From RGIG7450 sp045577655 (lineage in GTDB: Bacteria > Bacillota > Clostridia > RUG12999), in assembly GCA_045577655.1 (NCBI GenBank), contig JAZNIU010000024.1, forward strand, positions 1 through 18,812: a DNA stretch of 18,812 nucleotides, written 5' to 3'. Positions 7,527 to 14,647 of the stretch are shown one piece after another. Below the pieces are notes generated by a model that saw only the letters and a program-made list of their open reading frames with translations, was not told the origin of the DNA and did no database searches. Both the position numbers and the translations under genes were made by a program. Positions within the stretch are counted from its first letter, which is position 1. Each line of letters opens with the position of its first letter.

Positions 7527-8246
7527 CTATTTACTTTCCCTGCCAATGGGCTTTTTTGAGGGTGTGCCCGCTTTCCTCGGATATATATCCGGGCAGGTAG
7601 AAATTTTTTCTATAACCACGATTTTATGGGACAAATCAGTGAAAGGAATTTCCACACTGACAATTTCTTTTAATTTGCCGCCAAGCACATTGATGGCTTT
7701 TTCCGCAGCTTCCAGCTCTTCTTTTGCCGCAGGCCCTTTAAGTGCCAAAAATGTGCCGCCCACTTTGACATAGGGCAAACAATATTCGCACAGTGTGGAC
7801 ATATTTGCAACCGCCCTTGACAAAGCAACGTCATATTTCTCGCGGTGGAGCTTGTCCCTGCCGCCGTCTTCTGCGCGGGAGTGAACGGTTTTTGTGTTTT
7901 TCAGAGAGAATTCCGAAATAACACGGTCAATAAACCCAAGCCTTTTTGCAAGCGAATCAAGAAGTGTGAGCGAAATGTCTTCTCTCACAAACTTTATGGG
8001 AAGACCGGGGAACCCTGCTCCGCAACCCACGTCAATAACATTTGCATTTTCCGGGATAAGCCGGGCAACTGTGATACTGTCCAGAAAATGTTTTGTAACA
8101 ATGTCCTCCGGCTCTGTTATCGCAGTTAAATTCACGCTTTCGTTCGTGGTAACAAGCATATCCGAAAAAGTAATGAAATTTTCTGCCAGCTTATCGGAAA
8201 TTTCCATTCCGAGCAGTTGGCATCCTTTTTTTAGAAGTTCAGTCAT
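7527..8246 (-). CDS. rsmG: 16S rRNA m7G527 methyltransferase RsmG
   Basis: RsmG (GidB) uses S-adenosylmethionine to methylate N7 of the 16S rRNA residue G527 (E. coli numbering). Loss of the enzyme gives low-level streptomycin resistance in studied species. The 239-residue protein shows NLTAITEPEDIVTKHFLDS (39-57), the SAM loop DVGCGAGFPG (72-81), LSRAVANM and the basic C-terminus PRKAGTPSKKP typical of Firmicutes. The open frame continues 92 codons upstream, but that part is antisense-like reading through mnmG. The true start is the ATG at 8244-8246, only 1 nt after the mnmG stop, with CGAGG upstream inside mnmG. The tight mnmG-rsmG pairing is widely conserved. Confidence 0.96.
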   Translation of the reverse strand: MTELLKKGCQLLGMEISDKLAENFITFSDMLVTTNESVNLTAITEPEDIVTKHFLDSITVARLIPENANVIDVGCGAGFPGLPIKFVREDISLTLLDSLAKRLGFIDRVISEFSLKNTKTVHSRAEDGGRDKLHREKYDVALSRAVANMSTLCEYCLPYVKVGGTFLALKGPAAKEELEAAEKAINVLGGKLKEIVSVEIPFTDLSHKIVVIEKISTCPDIYPRKAGTPSKKPIGRESK

Positions 8247-8247
8247 T

Positions 8248-10125
8248 TTAGCATCCTCGCTGTTCAAGATAGACCAAAAGCACGGCAACGTCCGATGGAG
8301 AAACACCCGAAATTCTCGATGCCTGACCGAGAGAAACGGGCTTGATTTCGCTAAGTTTCTGTCTTGCTTCGAGACGAAGACCGGAAATTGAGTGATAGTC
8401 GGTGTCCGGAGGCATACGTTTTGATTCAAGCTTTTTAAACTGCTCAATCTGGTCAAGCTGTCTTTTGATATATCCGTCATATTTAATTCTAATTTCAACC
8501 TGTTCGCATACTGCATCGTCAAGTTGTGGCATGTCGGTAATTTCTTTTAAATCAACATATTTTATTTCAGGTCTGCGGAGAAGTTCAGCAAGCTTTGCAC
8601 CTGTTGCAATTTCCGACGTTCCTTTTTCTCTTAAAAAGGCATTAACCTTTTCGGACGGGGCAATAACAAGTGAGGAAATCCGCTTTATTTCCGCTTCGAT
8701 TTTTTCCGATTTTTCTAAAAACCTGTCATATCTTTCCTTGCTGATAAGACCAAGCTGATAGCCCATGGGAGTAAGTCTTGCATCGGCGTTGTCCTGACGA
8801 AGAACAAGACGGTATTCGCTGCGCGAGGTCATCATTCTGTAGGGCTCTTTTGTGCCTTTGGTAACAAGGTCGTCAATTAGTGTGCCTATATAAGCATCCG
8901 ACCGTTTGAGCCAGAAAGGCTCTTTCCCCAGCACCTTGTGCGCGGCGTTTATGCCTGCAATAAGCCCCTGGGCAGCCGCTTCTTCATAACCCGAGCTGCC
9001 ATTGAACTGTCCTGCACCAAAAAGACCGCTGTTATTTTTAAATTCAAGTGTATGACCAAGCTGCAAAGGATTTGCACAGTCATATTCAATGGCATAGGCA
9101 GTTCGCATTATTTTAACATTTTCAAGCCCTTTTATGCTTTTGAGCATCTCTACCTGAACTTCCTCAGGCAAAGAGGAGGACATACCCTGAACATACATTT
9201 CCTCGGTGTGAAGCCCCATCGGCTCAATGAAAAGCTGGTGTCTGTCTTTGTTTTCAAAACGGACAACTTTATCTTCGATGGAGGGGCAGTATCTCGGTCC
9301 CACGCCTTCAATCACTCCCGAATAAAGAGGAGAACGGTGGAGGTTTGATTTTATTATGTTATGAGTGGTTTCGTTTGTGTATGTAAGATAACAGGAAACC
9401 TTATTTTCGAGTCCTTCTGCGGAGGTGTCAAAGGAAAAGGGGACAATATTTTCGTCGCCAACTTGCTCCTCCATAACAGAAATATCCACCGAAGAGCGTT
9501 TTACTCTTGCAGGGGTACCCGTCTTGAACCGCATAAGTTCAATTCCCTGTTTCTTTAGACAATCGGAAAGTGTGGTTGCCGCAAACATACCGTCCGGACC
9601 ACCCTCATAGGAAACTTCTCCCACGATGATTTTGCCTTTGAGATATGTTCCGCTTGCAATGACAACCGCACCGCATTCATAGATGCCGCCTGTGTGGCTG
9701 ACAACGCCTCTGACGCTTCCGTCGTCGTTAAACAATATTTCAGTAATCTCGCCCTGACGGACATCCAGATTGTCCTGGAGTTCAAGAACATGTTTCATTT
9801 CCCTGGAATATGCATTTCTGTCAATTTGTGCACGGAGAGAATGAACAGCCGGGCCTTTACCCACGTTGAGCATTCTCGACTGAATGAAAGTTCTGTCCGC
9901 TACTTTGCCCATCTCGCCGCCCAGAGCATCTATCTCGCGGACAAGATGACCTTTAGCCGTGCCCCCAATATTGGGGTTGCAGGGCATATTTCCGATACTG
10001 TCAAGATTTATGGCAAACAAAATGGTGCGCGCGCCAAGACGGGCGGAGGCAAGTGCTGCTTCACAACCTGCGTGGCCGCCGCCTATTACAACAACATCTG
10101 TTTTTTCTGCCGTATATAATTGCAT
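8248..10125 (-). CDS. mnmG: tRNA uridine 5-carboxymethylaminomethyl modification enzyme MnmG
   Basis: MnmG (GidA) is an FAD protein that works with MnmE to place a (carboxymethyl)aminomethyl group at U34 of tRNAs reading codons ending in A or G. The 625-residue protein begins with the dinucleotide-binding motif GGGHAGCEAA (15-24). It then shows CNPNIGGTAKGH, a GTYLKG segment, RFKTGTPAR, RYCPSIEDK and GLFGAGQFNGSSGYEEA, and ends with the helical domain carrying SEYRLVLRQDNAD and GVSPSDVAVLL. The ATG at 10123-10125 has AAAGGA upstream, overlapping the rimI stop region, with a 5-nt gap. Its partner gene mnmE is not in the window, although the two are often close together near the replication origin in Firmicutes. 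Confidence 0.97.
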   Translation of the reverse strand: MQLYTAEKTDVVVIGGGHAGCEAALASARLGARTILFAINLDSIGNMPCNPNIGGTAKGHLVREIDALGGEMGKVADRTFIQSRMLNVGKGPAVHSLRAQIDRNAYSREMKHVLELQDNLDVRQGEITEILFNDDGSVRGVVSHTGGIYECGAVVIASGTYLKGKIIVGEVSYEGGPDGMFAATTLSDCLKKQGIELMRFKTGTPARVKRSSVDISVMEEQVGDENIVPFSFDTSAEGLENKVSCYLTYTNETTHNIIKSNLHRSPLYSGVIEGVGPRYCPSIEDKVVRFENKDRHQLFIEPMGLHTEEMYVQGMSSSLPEEVQVEMLKSIKGLENVKIMRTAYAIEYDCANPLQLGHTLEFKNNSGLFGAGQFNGSSGYEEAAAQGLIAGINAAHKVLGKEPFWLKRSDAYIGTLIDDLVTKGTKEPYRMMTSRSEYRLVLRQDNADARLTPMGYQLGLISKERYDRFLEKSEKIEAEIKRISSLVIAPSEKVNAFLREKGTSEIATGAKLAELLRRPEIKYVDLKEITDMPQLDDAVCEQVEIRIKYDGYIKRQLDQIEQFKKLESKRMPPDTDYHSISGLRLEARQKLSEIKPVSLGQASRISGVSPSDVAVLLVYLEQRGC

Positions 10126-10130
10126 TTGGT

Positions 10131-10571
10131 TCAGTCCTTTAAAAAAAGTGTCATAATATATGCATCCTCGGTGGGATGAGAGTAAAAGTTTTTGCGCGTC
10201 CCCTGAAGCTCAAACCCAAATTTTTTGTAGAGCCCGATTGCCGCAAGATTTGAAACGCGCACCTCAAGCGAAACGAAGGATAGGGAAAGCTCGCGGCAAC
10301 AATCAACTATTTTTGCTAAAACTTTGCTGCCCACTCCGTTTTTTCTATATTCGGAGATAACTGCTATGTTAGTGATATATCCTTCGTCAAGCACTTTGTG
10401 AAATCCGCCGAAACCGACAACTTTGCCCGCTTCTTCTGCCGTGAAATAAAAAGCGGAAGGATTTAAAAATTCTTCTTTAAAAGCCTCCTCACTCCACGGG
10501 TCGGAGAAACAAATTTCCGAGATTTCAGCAACCTGCGAAAGTCGGTCGGATGTCATCTTTTCAATCTTCAT
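10131..10571 (-). CDS. rimI: Ribosomal protein S18 N-acetyltransferase RimI-like (GNAT)
   Basis: This GNAT-fold enzyme of 146 residues matches RimI, which acetylates the N-terminal alanine of ribosomal protein S18. The acetyl-CoA site is YITNIAVISEYRKNGVGSKVL, with the R-x-x-G-x-G pattern as RKNGVG. The later LEVRVSNLAAIGLYKKFGF segment and the following tyrosine (NFYSHP) are typical of RimI. The ATG at 10569-10571 is preceded by GGAAAA and overlaps the phosphatase gene by 11 nt. A TTG four codons earlier is possible but has a poorer site. In many bacteria rimI sits with tsaB/tsaD/tsaE; here it sits between a phosphatase gene and mnmG. Some RimI-like proteins acetylate other N-termini, so S18 specificity is inferred. 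Confidence 0.88.
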   Translation of the reverse strand: MKIEKMTSDRLSQVAEISEICFSDPWSEEAFKEEFLNPSAFYFTAEEAGKVVGFGGFHKVLDEGYITNIAVISEYRKNGVGSKVLAKIVDCCRELSLSFVSLEVRVSNLAAIGLYKKFGFELQGTRKNFYSHPTEDAYIMTLFLKD

Positions 10572-10977
10572 AATATTTTCCAATCAGTGCATAAAGCACT
10601 TCAAAAGTTTTTCTGTACTTATCCATATCGCCGCCGTACGGGTCGGGGATATCTTCGCCGCCAAAATATTCTCCGACGGTGAAAACCTTGTCCATTCCGC
10701 CAAAAACCATTTTGTGAGAGGAGGTCATTGTCAGGATAATATCTGCATCTGCAACAAGCTCTTCTGTAACAAGAGTCGGGATATGATCCGAAATGTCAAT
10801 TCCATTTTCGGCACAAACTTTTAAAGAGTTTTCGCTGACCGACCTTTCGGTCACAAAAAGACCTGCACTTTCAGCGTGGACATCAGCCCCGTTTTGAGAG
10901 GCAAGACTGTTAAAAATGCCCTCAGCCATCGGACTTCGACAAGTGTTGCCGGTGCAAATAAACAAAAATTTCCTCAT
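10561..10977 (-). CDS. ywlE: Low-molecular-weight phosphatase, probable YwlE-type protein-arginine phosphatase
   Basis: This 138-residue cytoplasmic protein has the LMW phosphatase P-loop CTGNTCRS (Cys8, Arg14, Ser15) at its N-terminus and the general-acid loop DIPDPYGGD (Asp112 likely). Tyrosine phosphatases of this family usually have Ile in the P-loop (CxGNIxRS). A Thr there (Thr12 here) is the feature of B. subtilis YwlE that favours phospho-arginine. The end (DPYGGDMDKYRKTFEVL) also resembles YwlE. If so, the enzyme removes arginine phosphates added by a McsB-type kinase in protein quality control. I chose the ATG at 10975-10977, with AAGGTG 6 nt upstream; a GTG at 10986 overlaps this site. 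It is the first gene of the operon, about 14 nt from the predicted transcript start. A tyrosine phosphatase remains possible. Confidence 0.82.
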   Translation of the reverse strand: MRKFLFICTGNTCRSPMAEGIFNSLASQNGADVHAESAGLFVTERSVSENSLKVCAENGIDISDHIPTLVTEELVADADIILTMTSSHKMVFGGMDKVFTVGEYFGGEDIPDPYGGDMDKYRKTFEVLYALIGKYYED

Positions 10978-10997
10978 TTTAATCACCTTAATATATT

Positions 10998-11026
10998 ATT
11001 ATACCATATTAAAAGGGTAAATTCAA
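10998..11026 (-). promoter_or_regulatory. Main promoter of the ten-gene operon
   Basis: On the minus strand, -35 TTGAAT (11026-11021) is followed after 17 bp by a perfect -10 TATAAT (11003-10998), with TGG just before it, making an extended -10. Transcription would start near 10991, leaving a leader of only about 14 nt. It lies back to back with the tex promoter. Confidence 0.85.
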
Positions 11027-11034
11027 CCATATTC

Positions 11035-11063
11035 TTGAAAAATATATGTAAATATGATATAAT
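11035..11063 (+). promoter_or_regulatory. Promoter of tex
   Basis: A -35 TTGAAA (11035-11040), a 17-bp spacer and a perfect -10 TATAAT (11058-11063) preceded by TGA make a near-consensus extended promoter. The start would be near 11070, about 34 nt before the tex ATG. Only 8 bp separate its -35 from the -35 of the divergent operon promoter. Confidence 0.85.
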
Positions 11064-11103
11064 CAAATAAAGCATAAACTTAAAAATATATTTGGAGGAC
11101 AAT

Positions 11104-13254
11104 ATGGACATTATAAAAATTCTGGCACAGGAGCTTGAAATAACAGAAAAACAGGTGGAAAACACCGTGCAGCTTATAGATAGCGACAACACAATACCAT
11201 TTATTGCAAGATACAGAAAAGAAGTTACGGGAGGGCTTGATGACAGCATTTTAAGAAAGCTTTCGGACAGACTTTCATACCTCAGAAATCTTGAGCAGAA
11301 AAAAGAGGATATCATACGAATTATTACCGAACAGGAGAAAATGACTCCCGAACTTGAAAAGGCCATTTTAGAGGCTAAAACTCTGCAGGAGGTGGAGGAC
11401 ATTTACCGTCCTTACCGCCCAAAACGTCGTACAAGAGCAACTATTGCCAGAGAAAAAGGACTTGAGCCGCTTGCGCTTTTAATACTTTCGCAAACAGTGG
11501 CTGATGATAAAATAGACAGTGAAGCAGAAAAGTATATAAACGAGGAGAAGGATGTTTCTTCTGCAGAAGATGCAGTTGCCGGCGCAAAAGACATTATTGC
11601 GGAAATTGTGTCTGACGATGCCGAATACAGAAAAAGCATACGTGCATATACCTATTCAAGTGGTACAATACTGTCAAAGCAGAGCAAGGAAGAAGACTCG
11701 GTATACAGCCAGTATTATGATTTTTCGCAGCCTGTAAACAAGGTTGCAAACCACCGTGTGCTGGCCATAAACAGAGGCGAAAAAGAGGGTATGCTCACTG
11801 TTAAAATTGAAGTTGATACAGAGACTATCAAACAAAAACTGTTTATGAAAGTGGCATCAAAAGACGAGGGGGACACCTATCTTAAAGAGGCGGTTTTTGA
11901 TGCATACGACAGACTTATTGCTCCGTCCATTGAAAATGAAATCAGGGGCATGCTCACAGAACAGGCGCAGGAAAAAGCCATAGAGCTTTTCTCCAAAAAC
12001 TTAAGACAACTTTTGCTCCAACCACCCATAAAAGGCAAAACGGTACTTGGATTTGACCCGGGCTACAGAACAGGATGTAAAACTGCAGTTGTAGACAGTA
12101 CAGGCAAGGTGCTTGACACCGAAATTATCTTCTGCACACTCCCGCATCACGACATTGAAAAAGCCAAAAAACAGGTGCTTGCGCTGATACAAAAACATGA
12201 TGTTGACCTTGTGGCTATAGGCAACGGAACTGCCTCCAAAGAAACGGAAATTTTCGTTTCAGGGCTTATCAAAGAAGCGGGCAGAGATGTTAAATATATC
12301 ATGGTGAGCGAGGCAGGTGCATCGGTATATTCGGCGTCGGAGCTTGCGGCAGAGGAATTCCCTGATTTTGACGTTGCTCAAAGAAGTGCTGTTTCCATTG
12401 CAAGAAGACTGGAAGACCCACTTGCAGAGCTTGTAAAAATTGACCCCAAATCAATAGGAGTGGGACAGTATCAGCATGATATGAACCAGAAGAGACTTGG
12501 CGAGGCGCTTGGCGGTGTTGTTGAGGACTGTGTTAACAATGTTGGTGTTGATGTTAACACCGCATCAGCGCGGCTTTTGTCTTTTGTTTCGGGCGTAAGC
12601 AAACCCATTGCGGAAAACATTGTAAAATACAGAGAAGAAAACGGAATTTTCACAAGCAGAACCCAGCTTAAAAAGGTGAAAAAACTAGGCGATAAAGCTT
12701 TCCAGCAATGTGCTGGATTTATGCGTATTCCCGAATGTAAAAATGTGTTTGACAACACGGCGGTTCACCCCGAATCCTACGGACTTGCAGAGAAAATTCT
12801 TGAGATTTGCGACTATACGCTTGAGGATGTTAAAAATGGAAATTTAAAAGAGCTTAAATCCCGAAGCGAAAGGGCAGATATTCTGTCTGTTGCAAAGGAT
12901 TTTGGAGTGGGAAAAGAAACAGTTGAGGATATCGTGTCCGAGCTTTTAAAACCGGGACGCGACCCTCGTGACGAGTTTGATGCGCCGGTGCTCAGAAGTG
13001 ATATTATGAGCATAGAAAATTTAAAACCCGGAATGATTTTAACAGGCACTGTCAGGAACATAACCGACTTCGGAGCCTTTGTGGATATAGGTGTTCATCA
13101 GGATGGTCTTGTGCATATATCACAAATTTGTGATAAATTTATTAAACATCCTATTGAATTTTTGTCAGTTGGCGATGTAAAGAAAGTGAAAATTGTTGAT
13201 ATTGATGTTAAAAAGGGCAGAATTTCGCTCTCAATGAGGCATATTGACGAGTGA
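11104..13254 (+). CDS. tex: Tex-family RNA-binding protein (transcription accessory protein)
   Basis: Tex proteins are conserved cytoplasmic nucleic-acid-binding factors related to eukaryotic Spt6. They have been linked to transcription and RNA metabolism, though the molecular role is not settled. The 716-residue product has the helical Tex N-terminal region (NTIPFIARYRKEVTGGLDD near 30-47), the YRPYRPKRRTRAT segment, a YqgF/RNase H-like domain starting at GFDPGYRTG (about 316-324), a helix-hairpin-helix region (NVGVDVNTAS onward, through KKLGDKAFQQCAGFMRI) and a C-terminal S1 domain (about 640-716, GTVRNITDFGAFVDIG). The start is the ATG at 11104, with TTTGGAGGACAAT before it; the frame also opens at a TTG at 11092 that is part of that site. 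It has its own promoter. I see no convincing terminator after it, so some readthrough into msmX is possible. Confidence 0.96.
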   Translation: MDIIKILAQELEITEKQVENTVQLIDSDNTIPFIARYRKEVTGGLDDSILRKLSDRLSYLRNLEQKKEDIIRIITEQEKMTPELEKAILEAKTLQEVEDIYRPYRPKRRTRATIAREKGLEPLALLILSQTVADDKIDSEAEKYINEEKDVSSAEDAVAGAKDIIAEIVSDDAEYRKSIRAYTYSSGTILSKQSKEEDSVYSQYYDFSQPVNKVANHRVLAINRGEKEGMLTVKIEVDTETIKQKLFMKVASKDEGDTYLKEAVFDAYDRLIAPSIENEIRGMLTEQAQEKAIELFSKNLRQLLLQPPIKGKTVLGFDPGYRTGCKTAVVDSTGKVLDTEIIFCTLPHHDIEKAKKQVLALIQKHDVDLVAIGNGTASKETEIFVSGLIKEAGRDVKYIMVSEAGASVYSASELAAEEFPDFDVAQRSAVSIARRLEDPLAELVKIDPKSIGVGQYQHDMNQKRLGEALGGVVEDCVNNVGVDVNTASARLLSFVSGVSKPIAENIVKYREENGIFTSRTQLKKVKKLGDKAFQQCAGFMRIPECKNVFDNTAVHPESYGLAEKILEICDYTLEDVKNGNLKELKSRSERADILSVAKDFGVGKETVEDIVSELLKPGRDPRDEFDAPVLRSDIMSIENLKPGMILTGTVRNITDFGAFVDIGVHQDGLVHISQICDKFIKHPIEFLSVGDVKKVKIVDIDVKKGRISLSMRHIDE

Positions 13255-13303
13255 TTATGCAAACTTAACAATTAAATAAATATTATTTATAACATTTTTA
13301 CCA

Positions 13304-13331
13304 TTGAAAAAAAGTCAAAATATGATAAAAT
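13304..13331 (+). promoter_or_regulatory. Promoter of msmX
   Basis: A -35 TTGAAA (13304-13309), a 16-bp spacer and a -10 TAAAAT (13326-13331) preceded by TGA form an extended -10 promoter. Transcription would start near 13338, giving a leader of about 42 nt with AAGGAGG at 13362-13368. It lies in the 125-bp gap after tex, which otherwise holds only AT-rich sequence. Confidence 0.7.
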
Positions 13332-13379
13332 AGTATACAGAGTATTACGCTTGTTCAAAATTAAGGAGGAAATTAGAAA

Positions 13380-14489
13380 ATGGCAAGTTTGGAACTTAAG
13401 GGTATACATAAAATATATCCGGGCGGCGTTGAAGCTGTTAAAGATTTTAATATGGATATTGCGGACAAAGATTTTATCATTCTTCTCGGACCTTCCGGTT
13501 GTGGTAAAACAACAACTCTCCGTATGATAGCAGGTCTTGAAGAAATATCTTCCGGTGAACTCTACATTGGAGATGCTCTTATGAATGATGTTTCTGCTAA
13601 AGACAGAGATATAGCAATGGTTTTCCAGAACTATGCGCTTTATCCGCACATGACCGTATATGACAATATGGCATTTGGTCTTAAACTCAGAAAAATTGAT
13701 AAAAACGAAATAGACAGACGTGTTAAAGAAGCTGCTGAAATCCTTGATATCGGCCACCTTCTTGACAGAAAACCGAAAGCTCTTTCGGGCGGTCAGCGTC
13801 AGCGTGTTGCTCTCGGCCGTGCTATCGTTCGTGAACCTAAGGTATTTCTTATGGACGAACCTCTCTCAAACCTTGATGCTAAGCTCAGAGCACAGATGAG
13901 AACAGAAATCAACAAGCTTCACAAAAAGCTCCAGACAACATTTATATACGTAACACACGACCAGACAGAAGCAATGACAATGGGTACAAGAATTGTTTGT
14001 ATGAAGGACGGTATTGTTCAGCAGATAGCTGAACCCCAGGTTCTTTATGAAAACCCTGTAAATATGTTTGTTGCCGGATTTATTGGCAGCCCGCAGATGA
14101 ACTTTGTTAACGCTGTTGTTAACAAAAAAGAAGATGGCTACTATCTCACATTCGGCGAAGCTACACTTAAAATTCCTGAAAGCAAAGCAAAAATTCTTGA
14201 AGGACTTAATTATGAAGACAAAGAAGTTATCTTTGGTATCAGACCTGAAAATGTACATGACGAACAGGTTTATGTTTCAACTCTTACAGAAAGCACAGTT
14301 ACAGCAAAAGTTGACGTAACTGAAGCAATGGGTGCAGAAACATTCCTTTACCTCAAAATTGAAGGAGTTCCTTTCACAGCAAGAGTTAACCCGCGCACAC
14401 AGGCAAAACCGGGAGATACAATTCAGGTTGCTTTTGAACTTGAAAAAATGCATCTCTTCGACAAAGAAACAGAAGTTGCAATTTTCTAA
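13380..14489 (+). CDS. msmX: Sugar ABC transporter ATPase, MsmX/UgpC/MalK family
   Basis: This 369-residue ATPase powers carbohydrate import complexes at the inner face of the membrane. It has Walker A GPSGCGKT (37-44), the Q-loop VFQNYALYPHMTVYDN (81-96), signature LSGGQRQ (135-141), Walker B VFLMDEP (155-161), the D-loop SNLDAK and the switch histidine His193 (VTHDQTEAM). A C-terminal OB/TOBE domain (about 240-369) of the MalK type follows. The start is the ATG at 13380, with AAGGAGG 10-11 nt upstream. No permease or solute-binding gene is next to it, and it has its own promoter and terminator. This is the pattern of B. subtilis MsmX, one ATPase shared by several sugar importers. The sharing is inferred from that precedent. 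The strong ribosome site and regular codon use suggest high expression. Confidence 0.93.
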   Translation: MASLELKGIHKIYPGGVEAVKDFNMDIADKDFIILLGPSGCGKTTTLRMIAGLEEISSGELYIGDALMNDVSAKDRDIAMVFQNYALYPHMTVYDNMAFGLKLRKIDKNEIDRRVKEAAEILDIGHLLDRKPKALSGGQRQRVALGRAIVREPKVFLMDEPLSNLDAKLRAQMRTEINKLHKKLQTTFIYVTHDQTEAMTMGTRIVCMKDGIVQQIAEPQVLYENPVNMFVAGFIGSPQMNFVNAVVNKKEDGYYLTFGEATLKIPESKAKILEGLNYEDKEVIFGIRPENVHDEQVYVSTLTESTVTAKVDVTEAMGAETFLYLKIEGVPFTARVNPRTQAKPGDTIQVAFELEKMHLFDKETEVAIF

Positions 14490-14511
14490 TAAGAATATAA
14501 TTTCCAAAAAT

Positions 14512-14540
14512 CTCCGGGCAGAAAAGCCCGGAGTTTTTTT
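14512..14540 (+). terminator. Intrinsic terminator of msmX
   Basis: CTCCGGGC (14512-14519) pairs perfectly with GCCCGGAG (14526-14533) around an AGAAAA loop and is followed by a run of seven Ts. It lies 22 nt after the msmX stop and separates msmX from mreB. Confidence 0.93.
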
Positions 14541-14578
14541 GCACCGGATAAAGATGTTGCAAAGGAAGAAAAAAACAG

Positions 14579-14607
14579 TTGCAAAATTGAAAAATATGGT
14601 TTATAAT
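14579..14607 (+). promoter_or_regulatory. Promoter of the mreB-lepA-hemW unit
   Basis: A -35-like TTGCAA (14579-14584), a 17-bp spacer and a perfect -10 TATAAT (14602-14607) precede mreB. The start would be near 14614, leaving a leader of about 34 nt with AAGGAG before the ATG. A second TATACT at 14621-14626 has no matching -35. Confidence 0.65.
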
Positions 14608-14647
14608 ATATAAGGTATAGTATACTCTTTGATAAGGAGACATAAAA

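Noticed and set aside
8247..8522. 92-codon N-terminal extension of RsmG.
   Set aside because: It overlaps the end of mnmG in another frame, does not resemble RsmG, and the ATG at 8246 gives the normal family length.
13271..13303. AT-rich inverted repeat after tex as a terminator.
   Set aside because: The stem is made only of A-T pairs with no GC core and no clear T-run, so it is unlikely to stop transcription.
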